Assembly: GCA_900548975.1 (NCBI GenBank)
Contig: URMS01000011.1
Coordinates: 32,760 to 96,759 of the forward strand
DNA: 64,000 bases
Reading direction: 5' to 3'
Origin: an uncultured Porphyromonadaceae bacterium
GTDB lineage: Bacteria > Bacteroidota > Bacteroidia > Bacteroidales > Muribaculaceae
Positions within the stretch are counted from its first letter, which is position 1, and each line of letters starts with the position of its first letter. A model generated the notes under the pieces. It saw only the letters and a program-made list of their open reading frames with translations. It ran no database searches and was not told where the DNA came from. Position numbers and translations under genes: made by a program. Below are positions 8,648 through 17,024 of the stretch, piece by piece.

Positions 8648-9196
8648 TTACTCCGGCAGCCATGCCTCGTCGGTCTCCGCAAAGAGCAGCTCCGGGGGCA
8701 CCACGGCGGCGATGTCGGGGCGCGGCGCTCCCAGCGACACGCCTATGCCGGCGGCGGCGAGCTGAAGGGCGAGCTCGGGCTTGCCGCGGAAGCCATGCAC
8801 TATCCACAGACTGTGCGGCGAAAATGCGCGGTGAAGCTCCATAAGACGCCCGTAGCGCCTCACGCAGTGCACGACCAGGGGTTTGTTCATTTTCGTGGCT
8901 ATCGCGGCCTGACGCGCGAATACGGCCTCCTGTACTTCGGGGCTACCTCCGCGCAGGGCATCGAGGCCCGCCTCGCCTATAGCCACCACACGAGGGTCGG
9001 CAGCCAAGGCTTCCAGACGTTCATAGAGGACCTCGGGAATATCGCCGGCCGTGCTCCACGGATGTATGCCCACCGAGTACCATGCCGAGCCGTATTCGCC
9101 CTCGAGGACGTCGCCGGGCTCGACGGAGCACACCATGCCGGGGCCTGTGCGGCCATGGGTGTGGATGTCGGCAAAGCTGTGGATATCGGGAGTCAT
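8648..9196 (-). CDS. TatD-family metal-dependent hydrolase (short form)
   Basis: A 182-residue TIM-barrel hydrolase; the family includes 3'-5' exonucleases acting on DNA. Metal ligands are visible in ADIHTHG near the N-terminus, GEAGLDA near residue 78, the His in VVHCVRRYG, HGFRG, and ETDEAW at the C-terminus. It is shorter than the usual 250-260 residues because it ends just after ETDEAW, so the last helices are missing or a compact subfamily is present. ATG 9194-9196 overlaps the yidD stop by four bases. It ends the hemD-rnpA-yidD-tatD leftward unit. Whether it acts on DNA is unproven. Confidence 0.87.
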   Translation of the reverse strand: MTPDIHSFADIHTHGRTGPGMVCSVEPGDVLEGEYGSAWYSVGIHPWSTAGDIPEVLYERLEALAADPRVVAIGEAGLDALRGGSPEVQEAVFARQAAIATKMNKPLVVHCVRRYGRLMELHRAFSPHSLWIVHGFRGKPELALQLAAAGIGVSLGAPRPDIAAVVPPELLFAETDEAWLPE

Positions 9197-9423
9197 GGTA
9201 CCGGGTCGTAGCCGCTGCCGCCCCACGGATGGCAGCGTGCAATGCGCTTAATGGCCAGCCAGGAGCCGCGCAAAGGGCCGTGCTTGCGCAGGGCCTCGAG
9301 TGCATACTGGCTGCATGTGGGCGTGAAGCGGCATGCCGGAGGTGTCATGGGCGATATACACGCCCGGTAGAACAGTATCGGCAGGCACATAAGCCACACA
9401 AGGGCCTTATTGAGATATTTCAT
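9193..9423 (-). CDS. yidD: YidD membrane protein insertion efficiency factor
   Basis: A 76-residue protein thought to sit at the inner membrane and assist YidC/Sec insertion. It has the family core: a hydrophobic N-terminus (VWLMCLPILFYRACISP), then CRFTPTCSQYALEAL and HPWGGSGYDPVP. ATG 9421-9423 gives the standard length; longer readings add a low-complexity proline stretch from the overlapping rnpA frame. It overlaps the end of rnpA by 17 bases, the classic rnpA-yidD pairing. Confidence 0.96.
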   Translation of the reverse strand: MKYLNKALVWLMCLPILFYRACISPMTPPACRFTPTCSQYALEALRKHGPLRGSWLAIKRIARCHPWGGSGYDPVP

Positions 9424-9838
9424 TGTCGGGAGAGGGGGAGGCGGGGTTTTCGGCGGCATAGTGTGCCGCAAGCGCGCCGAGGATGCGTGTCATGGCCCGC
9501 TCGACCGAGCGGTAGCTCTTGAGCCGGTCGGCCACATACACAAAGGCCACATCGAGGCGCACGCCCTCGGGCAGCGGATAGTTGCAGCGGTTGAGACGGT
9601 AGGCCTCGCGCACGCGACGGCGCATGGCCACACGGTCGACGGCATGGCGCAGACGTTTCTTGGGCACGGATATGAAGAATGCGATCGCCGCGTCGGACGA
9701 CCGCATATTGTCGGTGCGCGCCAGCGCGCGCAGTGGATAGGCCAGAGTGCTGAACTCCGCTCCGCCCGCTCCGAAAAGTTGTTCTATGGCGCGGACCGAG
9801 CAAAGTTTGTCTTTTTTGCCGAGGCCGTATTTTTTCAC
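9407..9838 (-). CDS. rnpA: Ribonuclease P protein component
   Basis: A 143-residue protein subunit that helps the RNase P RNA process tRNA 5' ends. The N-terminal FGLxKKDKLCS-type block and the basic helix KKRLRHAVDRVAMRRRVREAYR (the RNR-like motif) are clear. The C-terminal 20 or so residues, Pro/Ser-rich, overlap yidD in another frame. It starts with GTG at 9836-9838; no suitable ATG lies nearby. It is three bases downstream of hemD. Confidence 0.95.
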   Translation of the reverse strand: MKKYGLGKKDKLCSVRAIEQLFGAGGAEFSTLAYPLRALARTDNMRSSDAAIAFFISVPKKRLRHAVDRVAMRRRVREAYRLNRCNYPLPEGVRLDVAFVYVADRLKSYRSVERAMTRILGALAAHYAAENPASPSPDNEISQ

Positions 9839-9841
9839 GTT

Positions 9842-10588
9842 TTAGCCGTTGTTTCGGGCAAGGAAGAGGTCGAGGGCGGCCGTCATCGACGGTGCCTCGG
9901 GCGACGGTGCCTCAAGATCGAGACGCAGCCCGGCATCGGTCACAGCCTTGGCTGTGGCGGCACCGAAGGCACCGATCTGCAGATCGCCCTGATTGAGGTC
10001 GGGGAAGTTCTTAAGCAGCGATTCTATACCCTGGGGGCTGAAGAATATGAGCATGTCGTAGTCGAAGGGCTCGTCGGGAGTGAAGTCGTTGCTCACGGTG
10101 CGGTACATTACCGCAGGGGTGCAGTCGAGCTTGTTTTCGGCGAAAAGACCGCTCTCGGAGCCGTTGTTGACGTCGCTGACGGCGAAGAGGAATTTCTCGG
10201 TCTTGTGCTTGAGCATGGAGGGCACAAGGTCGGCGAGCTTGCCTGTCTTGGAGGCGAATATCTTGCGTTTGCGGTATACTATGTATTTCTGCAGATAGTT
10301 GGCCACTGTCTCGGAGGTGCAGAAGTACTTCATGGTCACCGGGATAGTGATGCGCATTTCCTCGCAGAGACGGAAGAAATTGTCGACAGCTGTCTTGGCG
10401 GTAAAGATGACAGCGGTAAATTCAGCAATATTTACTTTCTGGGCACGGAATTCTTTTGCGCTCAGTCCCTCCACCTTTATGAAAGGACGGAATACAATCT
10501 CCACACCGTATTTCTGACCTATCTCGAAATACGGCGATTTATCGGAAGCCGGTTTAGGCTGGGATACCAGGATTTTATTAACCTTCAC
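9842..10588 (-). CDS. hemD: Uroporphyrinogen-III synthase
   Basis: A 248-residue cytosolic enzyme that cyclises hydroxymethylbilane to uroporphyrinogen III in haem/corrinoid synthesis. It shows the two-domain HemD fold signatures: N-terminal KILVSQPKP, a mid-protein FTAKTAVDNFF, and a C-terminal IFFSPQGIESLL followed by GAFGAATAKAV. Start is GTG 10586-10588. Upstream is the DUF4271 gene with a 24-base gap, so it may be cotranscribed. Other haem genes are not adjacent; a HemD of this sort next to rnpA is, to my recollection, a common Bacteroidales arrangement. Confidence 0.88.
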   Translation of the reverse strand: MKVNKILVSQPKPASDKSPYFEIGQKYGVEIVFRPFIKVEGLSAKEFRAQKVNIAEFTAVIFTAKTAVDNFFRLCEEMRITIPVTMKYFCTSETVANYLQKYIVYRKRKIFASKTGKLADLVPSMLKHKTEKFLFAVSDVNNGSESGLFAENKLDCTPAVMYRTVSNDFTPDEPFDYDMLIFFSPQGIESLLKNFPDLNQGDLQIGAFGAATAKAVTDAGLRLDLEAPSPEAPSMTAALDLFLARNNG

Positions 10589-10612
10589 TTTGTCAGGGGT
10601 TTAAAATTATGA

Positions 10613-11539
10613 TCACGCGGCCACAAGCGCTTCTGAATAGCTTAAAACCGCGTACAACGCCAATACAGGAATAATTTCTAAGGCGCAAAGGTACAAAATA
10701 AAATAAAGCAACGACCCCATTTGATGGTAAAAAATTCTAAAGCCCTTGCCTATGAATATCACTTTACCGGCCAGAAAAAGGCCTCCACAGCCCCACAGAA
10801 GAGGGTAATGCCACTGCGGCACGAAGAGCAGCAGCAGCACCGGCACCACCAGGGCCAGGCCCGTATATGCCATTGTGGCGGTGAACCCCGCAAGCCACAT
10901 CGAGCGGCCCGACGGCGTACTGAAGGCGTAGCCTACCGTCGAGTAAGCGCAGTACTGGAATATGTAGTACCCCGCCGCTACGCCTATGCCGCACAGTGCC
11001 CCCGCAAAGGTCGGCGAGGCGCTTTCGGGCTGCGAGCAGTAGAGTGCCAGACCGCCGAAAACTATCGTAACAACGGCCAGGATGAGCGAAGCAAGGAATG
11101 GGGCGCCATGGGTGTCGTCGAAGGCGTTCTGACGCCGCCGCACGCTCCACAGCGCCGTGCGGTAGGAGCGCAGGGCGCGCCGTATGCCTCCCGCGCCGAG
11201 ACAGCCCAGCAGCAACGTGACAACCACAAGAACCCCGATAGGGTCGAGGTGCCCGAACGACGGATGCAAGGCCTCGGGCGCCAGGCCCTCGGCATGGCCG
11301 GCATGCGCCTCGGCATATTCGCGGGCGGCCACTATGCTGTCGGCCCATTGCTGTTCGGCAATGCGCTCGGCCTGCTCACGGGTCAGTATATGCGGCGCTA
11401 TGGTGTCGGCGCCGATAGAATCGACTATAGCGGTGGATATATGCGGCGCGGCCCCCTCGACATACTCGGAAGGGTAAGGCAGCCGGGGGTCGATCCACTG
11501 CTGCGGCACGCGCACATGCAGGCTGTCTGCTGAAGGCAT
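10613..11539 (-). CDS. DUF4271 membrane protein
   Basis: A 308-residue predicted inner-membrane protein. The first 120 residues are soluble or extracytoplasmic (VRVPQQWIDPRLPYPSEYVEG). About six to seven hydrophobic helices follow, including GVLVVVTLLLGCLGAGG, FLASLILAVVTIVFGGLAL and SLLYFILYLCALEIIPVLALY. The Bacteroidetes-specific DUF4271 family has this layout and usually neighbours hemD. No function is known. ATG 11537-11539 (MPSADSLHV) is chosen; the in-frame extension upstream is translation of the intergenic tandem repeat and is not credible protein. Confidence 0.8.
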   Translation of the reverse strand: MPSADSLHVRVPQQWIDPRLPYPSEYVEGAAPHISTAIVDSIGADTIAPHILTREQAERIAEQQWADSIVAAREYAEAHAGHAEGLAPEALHPSFGHLDPIGVLVVVTLLLGCLGAGGIRRALRSYRTALWSVRRRQNAFDDTHGAPFLASLILAVVTIVFGGLALYCSQPESASPTFAGALCGIGVAAGYYIFQYCAYSTVGYAFSTPSGRSMWLAGFTATMAYTGLALVVPVLLLLFVPQWHYPLLWGCGGLFLAGKVIFIGKGFRIFYHQMGSLLYFILYLCALEIIPVLALYAVLSYSEALVAA

Positions 11540-11577
11540 AGGCTGGTCGTGTGGGGTTAGGGAGTAGGGGTTATAGG

Positions 11578-11653
11578 TTGTAGGACTAATAAGACTAATA
11601 GGTCTAATAGGACTAATAAGACTTATAAGACTAATAAGACCAATAAGCCCCAT
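11578..11653. repeat. Second array of TAAGACYAA-type 9-base words
   Basis: About eight degenerate 9-base units (AATAAGACT, AATAGGTCT, AATAGGACT, AATAAGACC) fill the gap between the LOG-family gene and the DUF4271 gene. Translated leftward they give a spurious GLISLISLIS peptide. Same words as 8583-8647. Confidence 0.7.
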
Positions 11654-11656
11654 CGG

Positions 11657-12226
11657 TTAGAACTTGGGCGAGAAGTCGGTCGTGGCAGGGGCGGAGAGGG
11701 CATACTCCACGGCTTCGCGGGCGGTGGAGACTACGCGGTAGAGTCCGCGGTGGTCGGGGCGCATGAAGCCGCGTTCTATGGCGGTCTCGAGCATGGAGAT
11801 GAGCGGGTCGTAGTAGCCCTCGACATTGTATATGGCGATATTGCCGCCGAAGAGACCAAGCTGACGCCATGTAATGGCCTCGAAAAGCTCCTCGAAAGTG
11901 CCGATACCGCCCGGAAGGGCCACCACACCGGTAGCAAGCTCCATCATGAGCGCCTTGCGGCTGTGCATGCCGTCGACCACATGCAGCTGGCTCATGCCGG
12001 TATGGTGCCAGCCGCGGCGCTCCATGAATTCGGGTATCACGCCGGTAGCCTTTCCGCCTGCGGCAAGCACGGCATCGGCGACCTCGCCCATGAGACCAGT
12101 ACGGCCGCCTCCGCATACCAGCGAGGCGCCCGCAGCGACTATCTCGCGGCCCAGAGCGGCCGCAGCGCTATGATACTCCGGCGCGAGAGTGGCCGACGAT
12201 GCGCAATATACTGCGATAGCTTTCAT
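11657..12226 (-). CDS. LOG-family nucleoside 5'-monophosphate phosphoribohydrolase
   Basis: A 189-residue Rossmann-like cytosolic protein. It carries the two hallmark motifs of the TIGR00730/LOG family: GGGRTGLMGEVADAV near residue 40 and PGGIGTFEELFE near residue 105, which hold the catalytic Arg and Glu. Characterised members cleave the base from nucleoside monophosphates. In plants and some bacteria they activate cytokinins, while in most bacteria they are thought to salvage or detoxify nucleotides; the latter is more likely here. Complete, ATG 12224-12226. Probably transcribed with the DUF4271 gene across the tandem repeat gap. Confidence 0.92.
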   Translation of the reverse strand: MKAIAVYCASSATLAPEYHSAAAALGREIVAAGASLVCGGGRTGLMGEVADAVLAAGGKATGVIPEFMERRGWHHTGMSQLHVVDGMHSRKALMMELATGVVALPGGIGTFEELFEAITWRQLGLFGGNIAIYNVEGYYDPLISMLETAIERGFMRPDHRGLYRVVSTAREAVEYALSAPATTDFSPKF

Positions 12227-12242
12227 CGATCTATTTAAATGT

Positions 12243-12365
12243 TTATAAAGTCAAGCAAGTTTAAAGAGTTAAGATAATAGCCCTTAAACCATTATCTTAA
12301 CTTTTTAAACTTTTTACTTTTTCAACTATATCTTTTACTGTGAGCAAGTTGAAAACTTGCGAAAC
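12243..12365. repeat. Intergenic inverted repeat (GTTAAGATAAT class), copy 1
   Basis: The left arm, AGAGTTAAGATAATAG, is mirrored by CCATTATCTTAACTTTTTAA. A distal hairpin follows, GCAAGTT-GAA-AACTTGC at 12344-12360, abutting the amidase stop codon. The 77 bases at 12289-12365 are nearly identical to 13875-13951. It probably ends amidase transcription. Confidence 0.75.
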
Positions 12366-13811
12366 CTAATTCTCGGAAGCGGTGCGGAGGAAGGCCTCGA
12401 TGCCGGCTACGATTTTTTCGGCCATGAGGCGGCGGTAGTCGGGATCGGCGAGCATTTCCTCTTCGGGAAGCGACGACATGAACAGGCCCTCGACCAGCGC
12501 GTTGGGATAGTCGGTGGGACCGTTTAGCGAAAAGTTGAAGTTGCCGGTCAGTCCGAAATCCACCAGGCCAAGACTTATCATCGAGCCATGGATGGCCTCG
12601 GCGAGAGGCAGATTGAACAGATGCTTGTAGTAGACGCTCGTGCCCATGGGAATCAACGGATTGCCCGACGAATTGTTGTGCACGCTCACGGCCAGGTCGA
12701 CCCCGGCTTCCTTCCATATGCGCTTGCGCTCCGACATCTCGGGGCCGGTGTCGCCGTCGCGGGTCAGCACCACGGTGGCACCCTTGGCGCGCAGTATCTC
12801 GGCGGTTTTGAGCACTATATCAAGGTTCACATCCTTCTCGAGCAGACCCGAGGGCGAGCGGGCGCCGGGGTACTTGCCGCCATGGCCGGCGTCGAGACCA
12901 ATCTTGAGGTCCTTAAGGGCGAGCGAGGCCGGACGATGGCGCACATCCACCACGAGCGAATTGCGGCTGTAGTACACGCTGTAACCCCAGTTGTATTTGT
13001 CCTTGAGGCGGATATAGAATGTCATTACATCGTTGTCCTGATGTATGTCGACGAAGTTCACAATGCCCGGAGTGCCCTTGCGCACGAGCCAGTTGGTATT
13101 GTTGGTCACGCCGTAGAGCGACACCTTCAGCACCTGAGGCTCTATTTCGGTGACGCTGCTGTAGGCCACGCGGCGCGGCAGATTCACCAGCAGGCGGTCG
13201 CAGTTGCCGGCATTGCTGAGAGTAGCCGAGCCCGAGTTGACCACCGCGGGGTCGAACTCACCCTCGTGCACATAGCTCTTTGGCACATAGGCCACATTGT
13301 TTTCCGACAGGCGTACACGATATAGCGAACCGTTCTCGCCCTCGAGCACCAGTCCGATATTTTCGTCGAGGAAGCCCATCTTGGAGCCGCCCAGACGGTC
13401 GCCGCCGTTGCCGTACTGCAGATATGCGCCCGAGTCGGTGAGGGCATAGCGGGGAGTGTCGTATATCACGTCGTGGCGCACCTCGGCCAGCGTGGCCGGT
13501 TTGGGTTCGGTGAGCACTACGGTGCGCTTGATTTCGCTGGTTCCGCCGGCCGTCTTCACCTTTACGGGAATGGTGTTGCGGCCGTCCTTAAGCTTGATTT
13601 CGGCGCCGAAGGACCCTGTCTTGTACACGTGCGCCTCCTTGCCGTCGATCCAGGCACGCGCGCCCGGCTCGGTGATGCCTATTACGTAGTAAGTGCTGCG
13701 CACCACGGTATCGGGCTGCCCCTTGTCGCCATAGATACGCAGTTCGGGCTTGGCCGCGCCCGCACCCAGAGCCATTACAGCGGCCACCGCCGCCAGTATC
13801 ATCTTCTTCAT
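12366..13811 (-). CDS. Secreted N-acetylmuramoyl-L-alanine amidase (Amidase_3)
   Basis: A 481-residue periplasmic peptidoglycan hydrolase that cuts the sugar-peptide bond. It has a Sec signal peptide (MKKMILAAVAAVMALGAGAA) and N-terminal beta-rich domains to about residue 300, including an Ig-like segment and SH3-like parts. The C-terminal zinc amidase domain shows GLDAGHGG (zinc His), LLEKDVNLD (zinc Glu), VSVHNNSS (zinc His) and ALVEGLFMS (catalytic Glu), so it appears active. It is separated from the alkaline phosphatase gene by 154 bases of the same inverted-repeat class found downstream. Confidence 0.92.
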   Translation of the reverse strand: MKKMILAAVAAVMALGAGAAKPELRIYGDKGQPDTVVRSTYYVIGITEPGARAWIDGKEAHVYKTGSFGAEIKLKDGRNTIPVKVKTAGGTSEIKRTVVLTEPKPATLAEVRHDVIYDTPRYALTDSGAYLQYGNGGDRLGGSKMGFLDENIGLVLEGENGSLYRVRLSENNVAYVPKSYVHEGEFDPAVVNSGSATLSNAGNCDRLLVNLPRRVAYSSVTEIEPQVLKVSLYGVTNNTNWLVRKGTPGIVNFVDIHQDNDVMTFYIRLKDKYNWGYSVYYSRNSLVVDVRHRPASLALKDLKIGLDAGHGGKYPGARSPSGLLEKDVNLDIVLKTAEILRAKGATVVLTRDGDTGPEMSERKRIWKEAGVDLAVSVHNNSSGNPLIPMGTSVYYKHLFNLPLAEAIHGSMISLGLVDFGLTGNFNFSLNGPTDYPNALVEGLFMSSLPEEEMLADPDYRRLMAEKIVAGIEAFLRTASEN

Positions 13812-13835
13812 ATTTCTTGGTGTTAAAAGAGTATT

Positions 13836-13953
13836 GAGTTGAAAAAGTTAAGAGATTAGTTCATTCTCTCAGTACCATTATCTTAACTTTTTAAACCTTT
13901 TACTTTTTCAACTATATTTTTAACTGTGAGCAAGTTGAAAACTTGCGAAACTA
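13836..13953. repeat. Intergenic inverted repeat (GTTAAGATAAT class), copy 2
   Basis: AAAAAGTTAAGAGATTAG is mirrored by CATTATCTTAACTTTTTAA, then the GCAAGTT-GAA-AACTTGC hairpin at 13930-13946. It lies 3' of the alkaline phosphatase gene and repeats the sequence 3' of the amidase gene almost exactly. Confidence 0.75.
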
Positions 13954-13965
13954 AACTTATTACTT

Positions 13966-15345
13966 TTATTTCCCGACGGCACGGAGAATGGCGGCAGGGA
14001 TATCGGTGTTGTTGTTGAAGCCTTTGAGAGCGTCGGCCCCGCAGCCGATGGCGAATACGGGCACCACATTGCCCGAATGGCTCGTGGTAGTGAAGGCCAG
14101 GCCGGTGGCGGCGTTGAACATGTCGAACACCTCTACCGCAAAGGCGTTGAAATTGGCATAGAGGGTCTGCTGGTCGGCGGTGTTACGCTGCTCGAAGGTG
14201 GCGTCGAACATTTTCTTCAGCTTGGCCTCGTCGGCCTCGTTCACGGGAATACGGCTGAAAAAGCCCATGTTTTCCGACAGATACTGCTTCATGTCGTCCC
14301 AGGTGAAGATGTTGCGGCTCTTGAGCATGGCCTTGCAGAAATTGCTGAATTCCTCTTTCGACACCTTCTGATAGTCGATATTTGCCAGACCGCCCTTGCC
14401 GCCGCGCGGCTTCACTATGGCCATGCCGCCGGTATCGTGGTCGGCGGTGACGACAATGAGGGTTTCGTCGGGATGCTGACGGTAGAAATCGAAAGCCACA
14501 CCGAGGGCCTGGTCGAAGTTGAGAATTTCCTTGATGGCGGCGCCGCCGTCGTTGCCGTGGAGGGCATGGTCGATATTGCCGCCTTCGATCATCATGAAGA
14601 ATTTATGGGGCGAAGTGCGCTCAAGCTGCTTCAGGGCTGTTTCAGCAATAAGAGGAAGCGTGAGAGTACCTTCGATAGAATCGATAGTATAGCCGATATT
14701 GTGTTCCGACGAACCCTCGTTGTTGAGCAGGAGCACGCGGCGCGACGCCATTTTAGCTATTTCTTTGGGTCCGCGCACTATCTGCACGCCCTCGGCGGCG
14801 AAGCGGTCGAGCAGATCGTTGGGTTTGCCGTCGGTGGTGGTGCCGCGCAGACCGGCGCCGGCCACAAACTCATAGCCGCACGACGCCATGTCGCGGCCTA
14901 TCTCGTAGAACATGCCGCGATTGGGCACATGGGTGTAGAAAGCACCGGGAGTGGCGTCATCGGGAGCTACGGAGGTGGCTATGGCCACACCGTAGCCCAT
15001 GTCGTGAAGCTTCTTGGCAACCGATTCCACAGCCACGGTATCGGGATTCATGCCAAGCATGGAGTTTTTGGTCTTGAAGCCGGTGGAAAGCGCCGTTCCG
15101 GCGGCGGCCGAGTCGGTGATATCGGCATTTGCCGACCATGTCTGCGACCAGCCCACTACAGGGAACTGCATCATGTTCAACGGCTTGTCATTGCCAAGGA
15201 CAATCCGGTTGTAATTCTGAGCCGCTATCACAGGGCCCATACCCATACCGTCGCCGATGTAATAAAATATATACTTCGGCGCCTTGGCCGCGGCTCCGAG
15301 CGCAACGGCCATAAACAGCAGAAACAGATAATTGCGGTAATTCAT
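13966..15345 (-). CDS. Secreted alkaline phosphatase
   Basis: A 459-residue periplasmic or secreted phosphomonoesterase. It has a signal peptide (MNYRNYLFLLFMAVALGAAA) and then the alkaline phosphatase core: YIGDGMG (metal Asp), ITDSAAAGTALSTG (nucleophile Ser), ATSVAPDDATPGAF, IEGGNIDHALHGND, TADHDTGG and TTSHSGNVVP (metal His). All main catalytic positions are present. It would release phosphate from organic esters, including nucleotides produced by the nearby secreted nuclease. It lies 24 bases after the GH3-type gene, in the same leftward unit. Confidence 0.95.
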   Translation of the reverse strand: MNYRNYLFLLFMAVALGAAAKAPKYIFYYIGDGMGMGPVIAAQNYNRIVLGNDKPLNMMQFPVVGWSQTWSANADITDSAAAGTALSTGFKTKNSMLGMNPDTVAVESVAKKLHDMGYGVAIATSVAPDDATPGAFYTHVPNRGMFYEIGRDMASCGYEFVAGAGLRGTTTDGKPNDLLDRFAAEGVQIVRGPKEIAKMASRRVLLLNNEGSSEHNIGYTIDSIEGTLTLPLIAETALKQLERTSPHKFFMMIEGGNIDHALHGNDGGAAIKEILNFDQALGVAFDFYRQHPDETLIVVTADHDTGGMAIVKPRGGKGGLANIDYQKVSKEEFSNFCKAMLKSRNIFTWDDMKQYLSENMGFFSRIPVNEADEAKLKKMFDATFEQRNTADQQTLYANFNAFAVEVFDMFNAATGLAFTTTSHSGNVVPVFAIGCGADALKGFNNNTDIPAAILRAVGK

Positions 15346-15369
15346 ATATTTTAGGTTAAAGGTTTGCGG

Positions 15370-16959
15370 TTAGGGGCGGGGAGAGAGGGGCGTGCCGGAG
15401 GGAGGTCTTGAGGTGCATCCGTCGCCCAACGTACCTCGCTCCTCTCCCCTCTCATCTATAATTCCGATGATGGCATCGGCGATGCGGCGGTCGTTAGCCA
15501 GACGCGGAACCTTGCGCTGGCCGCCGAGCTTGCCAGTAGAAGCCAGCCAGCGGTCGAAAACACCAGAAGGCGCCTCAACAATCTCCAGACGGTCGAGAAA
15601 TATGCCGCCGGAGCGTTTTGCCTCATAGTCGGAGTTGACGCGCTGCAGCTCGCGGTCGAGGATGTCGGCGAAAGCCTCCGCGCCACAGGCAGGACGCCGC
15701 GTCCACTCCACAATCCACTGGTGACGGCCCTTGTGGCCTCCGTCGGCATACACGGGAGCCGCCGTATAGTTGGCCACCGAGGCGCCGGTGAGGCGGCAGG
15801 CCGCGGCAAGGGCCGCCTCGGCGTTCCACACCATCAGCTCCTCGCCGAAAGCATTGATATAGCACTGTGTGCGCCCGGCTATCGATATGCGCAGCGGCTC
15901 CACGCTCTCTATGCGCACGGTATCGCCTATGGCATAGCGCCACAGACCGTTCGGAGCGCTTATAATAAGCGAGTACACACTCCCCTGCTCCACCTTCCAT
16001 GCCGGCACCGGAGCCCCGCCGCCAAGCGGCTCGAACTCGTAGAACACCCCTATGTCGGGCAACAGACGCATACTGCCGCCCTCCGCGGTGTCCTGCACGG
16101 CAAAGAAGCCTTCGGAGGCGTTGTAGTTCTCCACATAGCGCATGCCGGGGCCGCAGAAGGCCTCGTACTGGCTGCGGTAAGGCGCAAACGATATGCCGCC
16201 GTGGAAAAACACCTCGAGATTCGGCCATACGTCGTGTATGCGGTCGGTACTCGCACGCTCCATGACGCCGCGGAGCACCGTCATGAACCACGACGGCACC
16301 CCCGATATGTTGGTGATGTCGCTGCGGAGCGACTCTTCGATAAGTCGCGGAAGCTTGGCTGTCCAGTCGGCCATGAGCGCCGTATGCTTCGAAGGCACAC
16401 GGAACAGATTGACCACCGGATTGATATTGTCGATAAGCGATGCCGACAGGTCGCCCACACGCACTCCGGCGGGAATGTCGCGAAGCTCGTTGGCGAAACT
16501 GCCGCCCAGTATAAAGCTCTTTCCGCCAAAAAGGCGGCTCTGCGGATACAGCGCCAGATAGTGGGCCACCGAGGCGGCGGCACCGCCGTAGTGGTTCACT
16601 CTCAGCGAAGTATCGGTGATGGGTATATATTTGCTTTTACCACCAGATGTACCGCTCGACTGCGCATAGCGGCGGCATACGCCGGGCCACAGCACATCGC
16701 GAGCGCCCGCCACCATCCGCATCACATCGGAGCGGATGTCCTCGTACTGCACCACAGGCACTGCCTGCGCGAAATCTTCATAGGCGCCTATGCGGTCCAT
16801 GCCGTAGCGGCGTCCGTAGTCCGTCGACGCTCCATGGTGCAACAGCCATGCAAGCACGGCGCGCTGCGTACGCTCCATGCCATCGGGATCGGCCCACAAA
16901 AGCGAGGCGTTGGCTCGGCGCCTGAATGCCGGACGTGCCAGTGACGTAAGATTAAGCAT
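15370..16959 (-). CDS. GH3-family acyl-adenylating enzyme
   Basis: A 529-residue cytosolic protein of the GH3 auxin-responsive-promoter family, an ANL-superfamily group. Plant members join amino acids to jasmonate or auxin through acyl-adenylates. Seen here: the ATP-loop-like QSSGTSGGKSKYIP near residue 100, YNASEGFFAVQD near residue 285, and LWRYAIGDTVRIES near residue 340. Bacteroidetes commonly carry one such gene, but its substrate is unknown. ATG 16957-16959 matches the family start. A TACTTTTG box (plus 16963-16970) lies only four bases upstream, which would make the mRNA nearly leaderless if used. Confidence 0.88.
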   Translation of the reverse strand: MLNLTSLARPAFRRRANASLLWADPDGMERTQRAVLAWLLHHGASTDYGRRYGMDRIGAYEDFAQAVPVVQYEDIRSDVMRMVAGARDVLWPGVCRRYAQSSGTSGGKSKYIPITDTSLRVNHYGGAAASVAHYLALYPQSRLFGGKSFILGGSFANELRDIPAGVRVGDLSASLIDNINPVVNLFRVPSKHTALMADWTAKLPRLIEESLRSDITNISGVPSWFMTVLRGVMERASTDRIHDVWPNLEVFFHGGISFAPYRSQYEAFCGPGMRYVENYNASEGFFAVQDTAEGGSMRLLPDIGVFYEFEPLGGGAPVPAWKVEQGSVYSLIISAPNGLWRYAIGDTVRIESVEPLRISIAGRTQCYINAFGEELMVWNAEAALAAACRLTGASVANYTAAPVYADGGHKGRHQWIVEWTRRPACGAEAFADILDRELQRVNSDYEAKRSGGIFLDRLEIVEAPSGVFDRWLASTGKLGGQRKVPRLANDRRIADAIIGIIDERGEERGTLGDGCTSRPPSGTPLSPRP

Positions 16960-17024
16960 ACGCAAAAGTACGAAAAAAAGTTAGAAGTTAGGAGATAGAA
17001 ATTAGAAGTTAGGGGCGAGGGGGC

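Noticed and set aside
10686..10693. A perfect leftward -7 box (plus CAAAGGTA) as an internal promoter for hemD
   Set aside because: It lies in codons for a conserved DUF4271 helix and has no -33 partner at the right distance, so it is probably coincidence.
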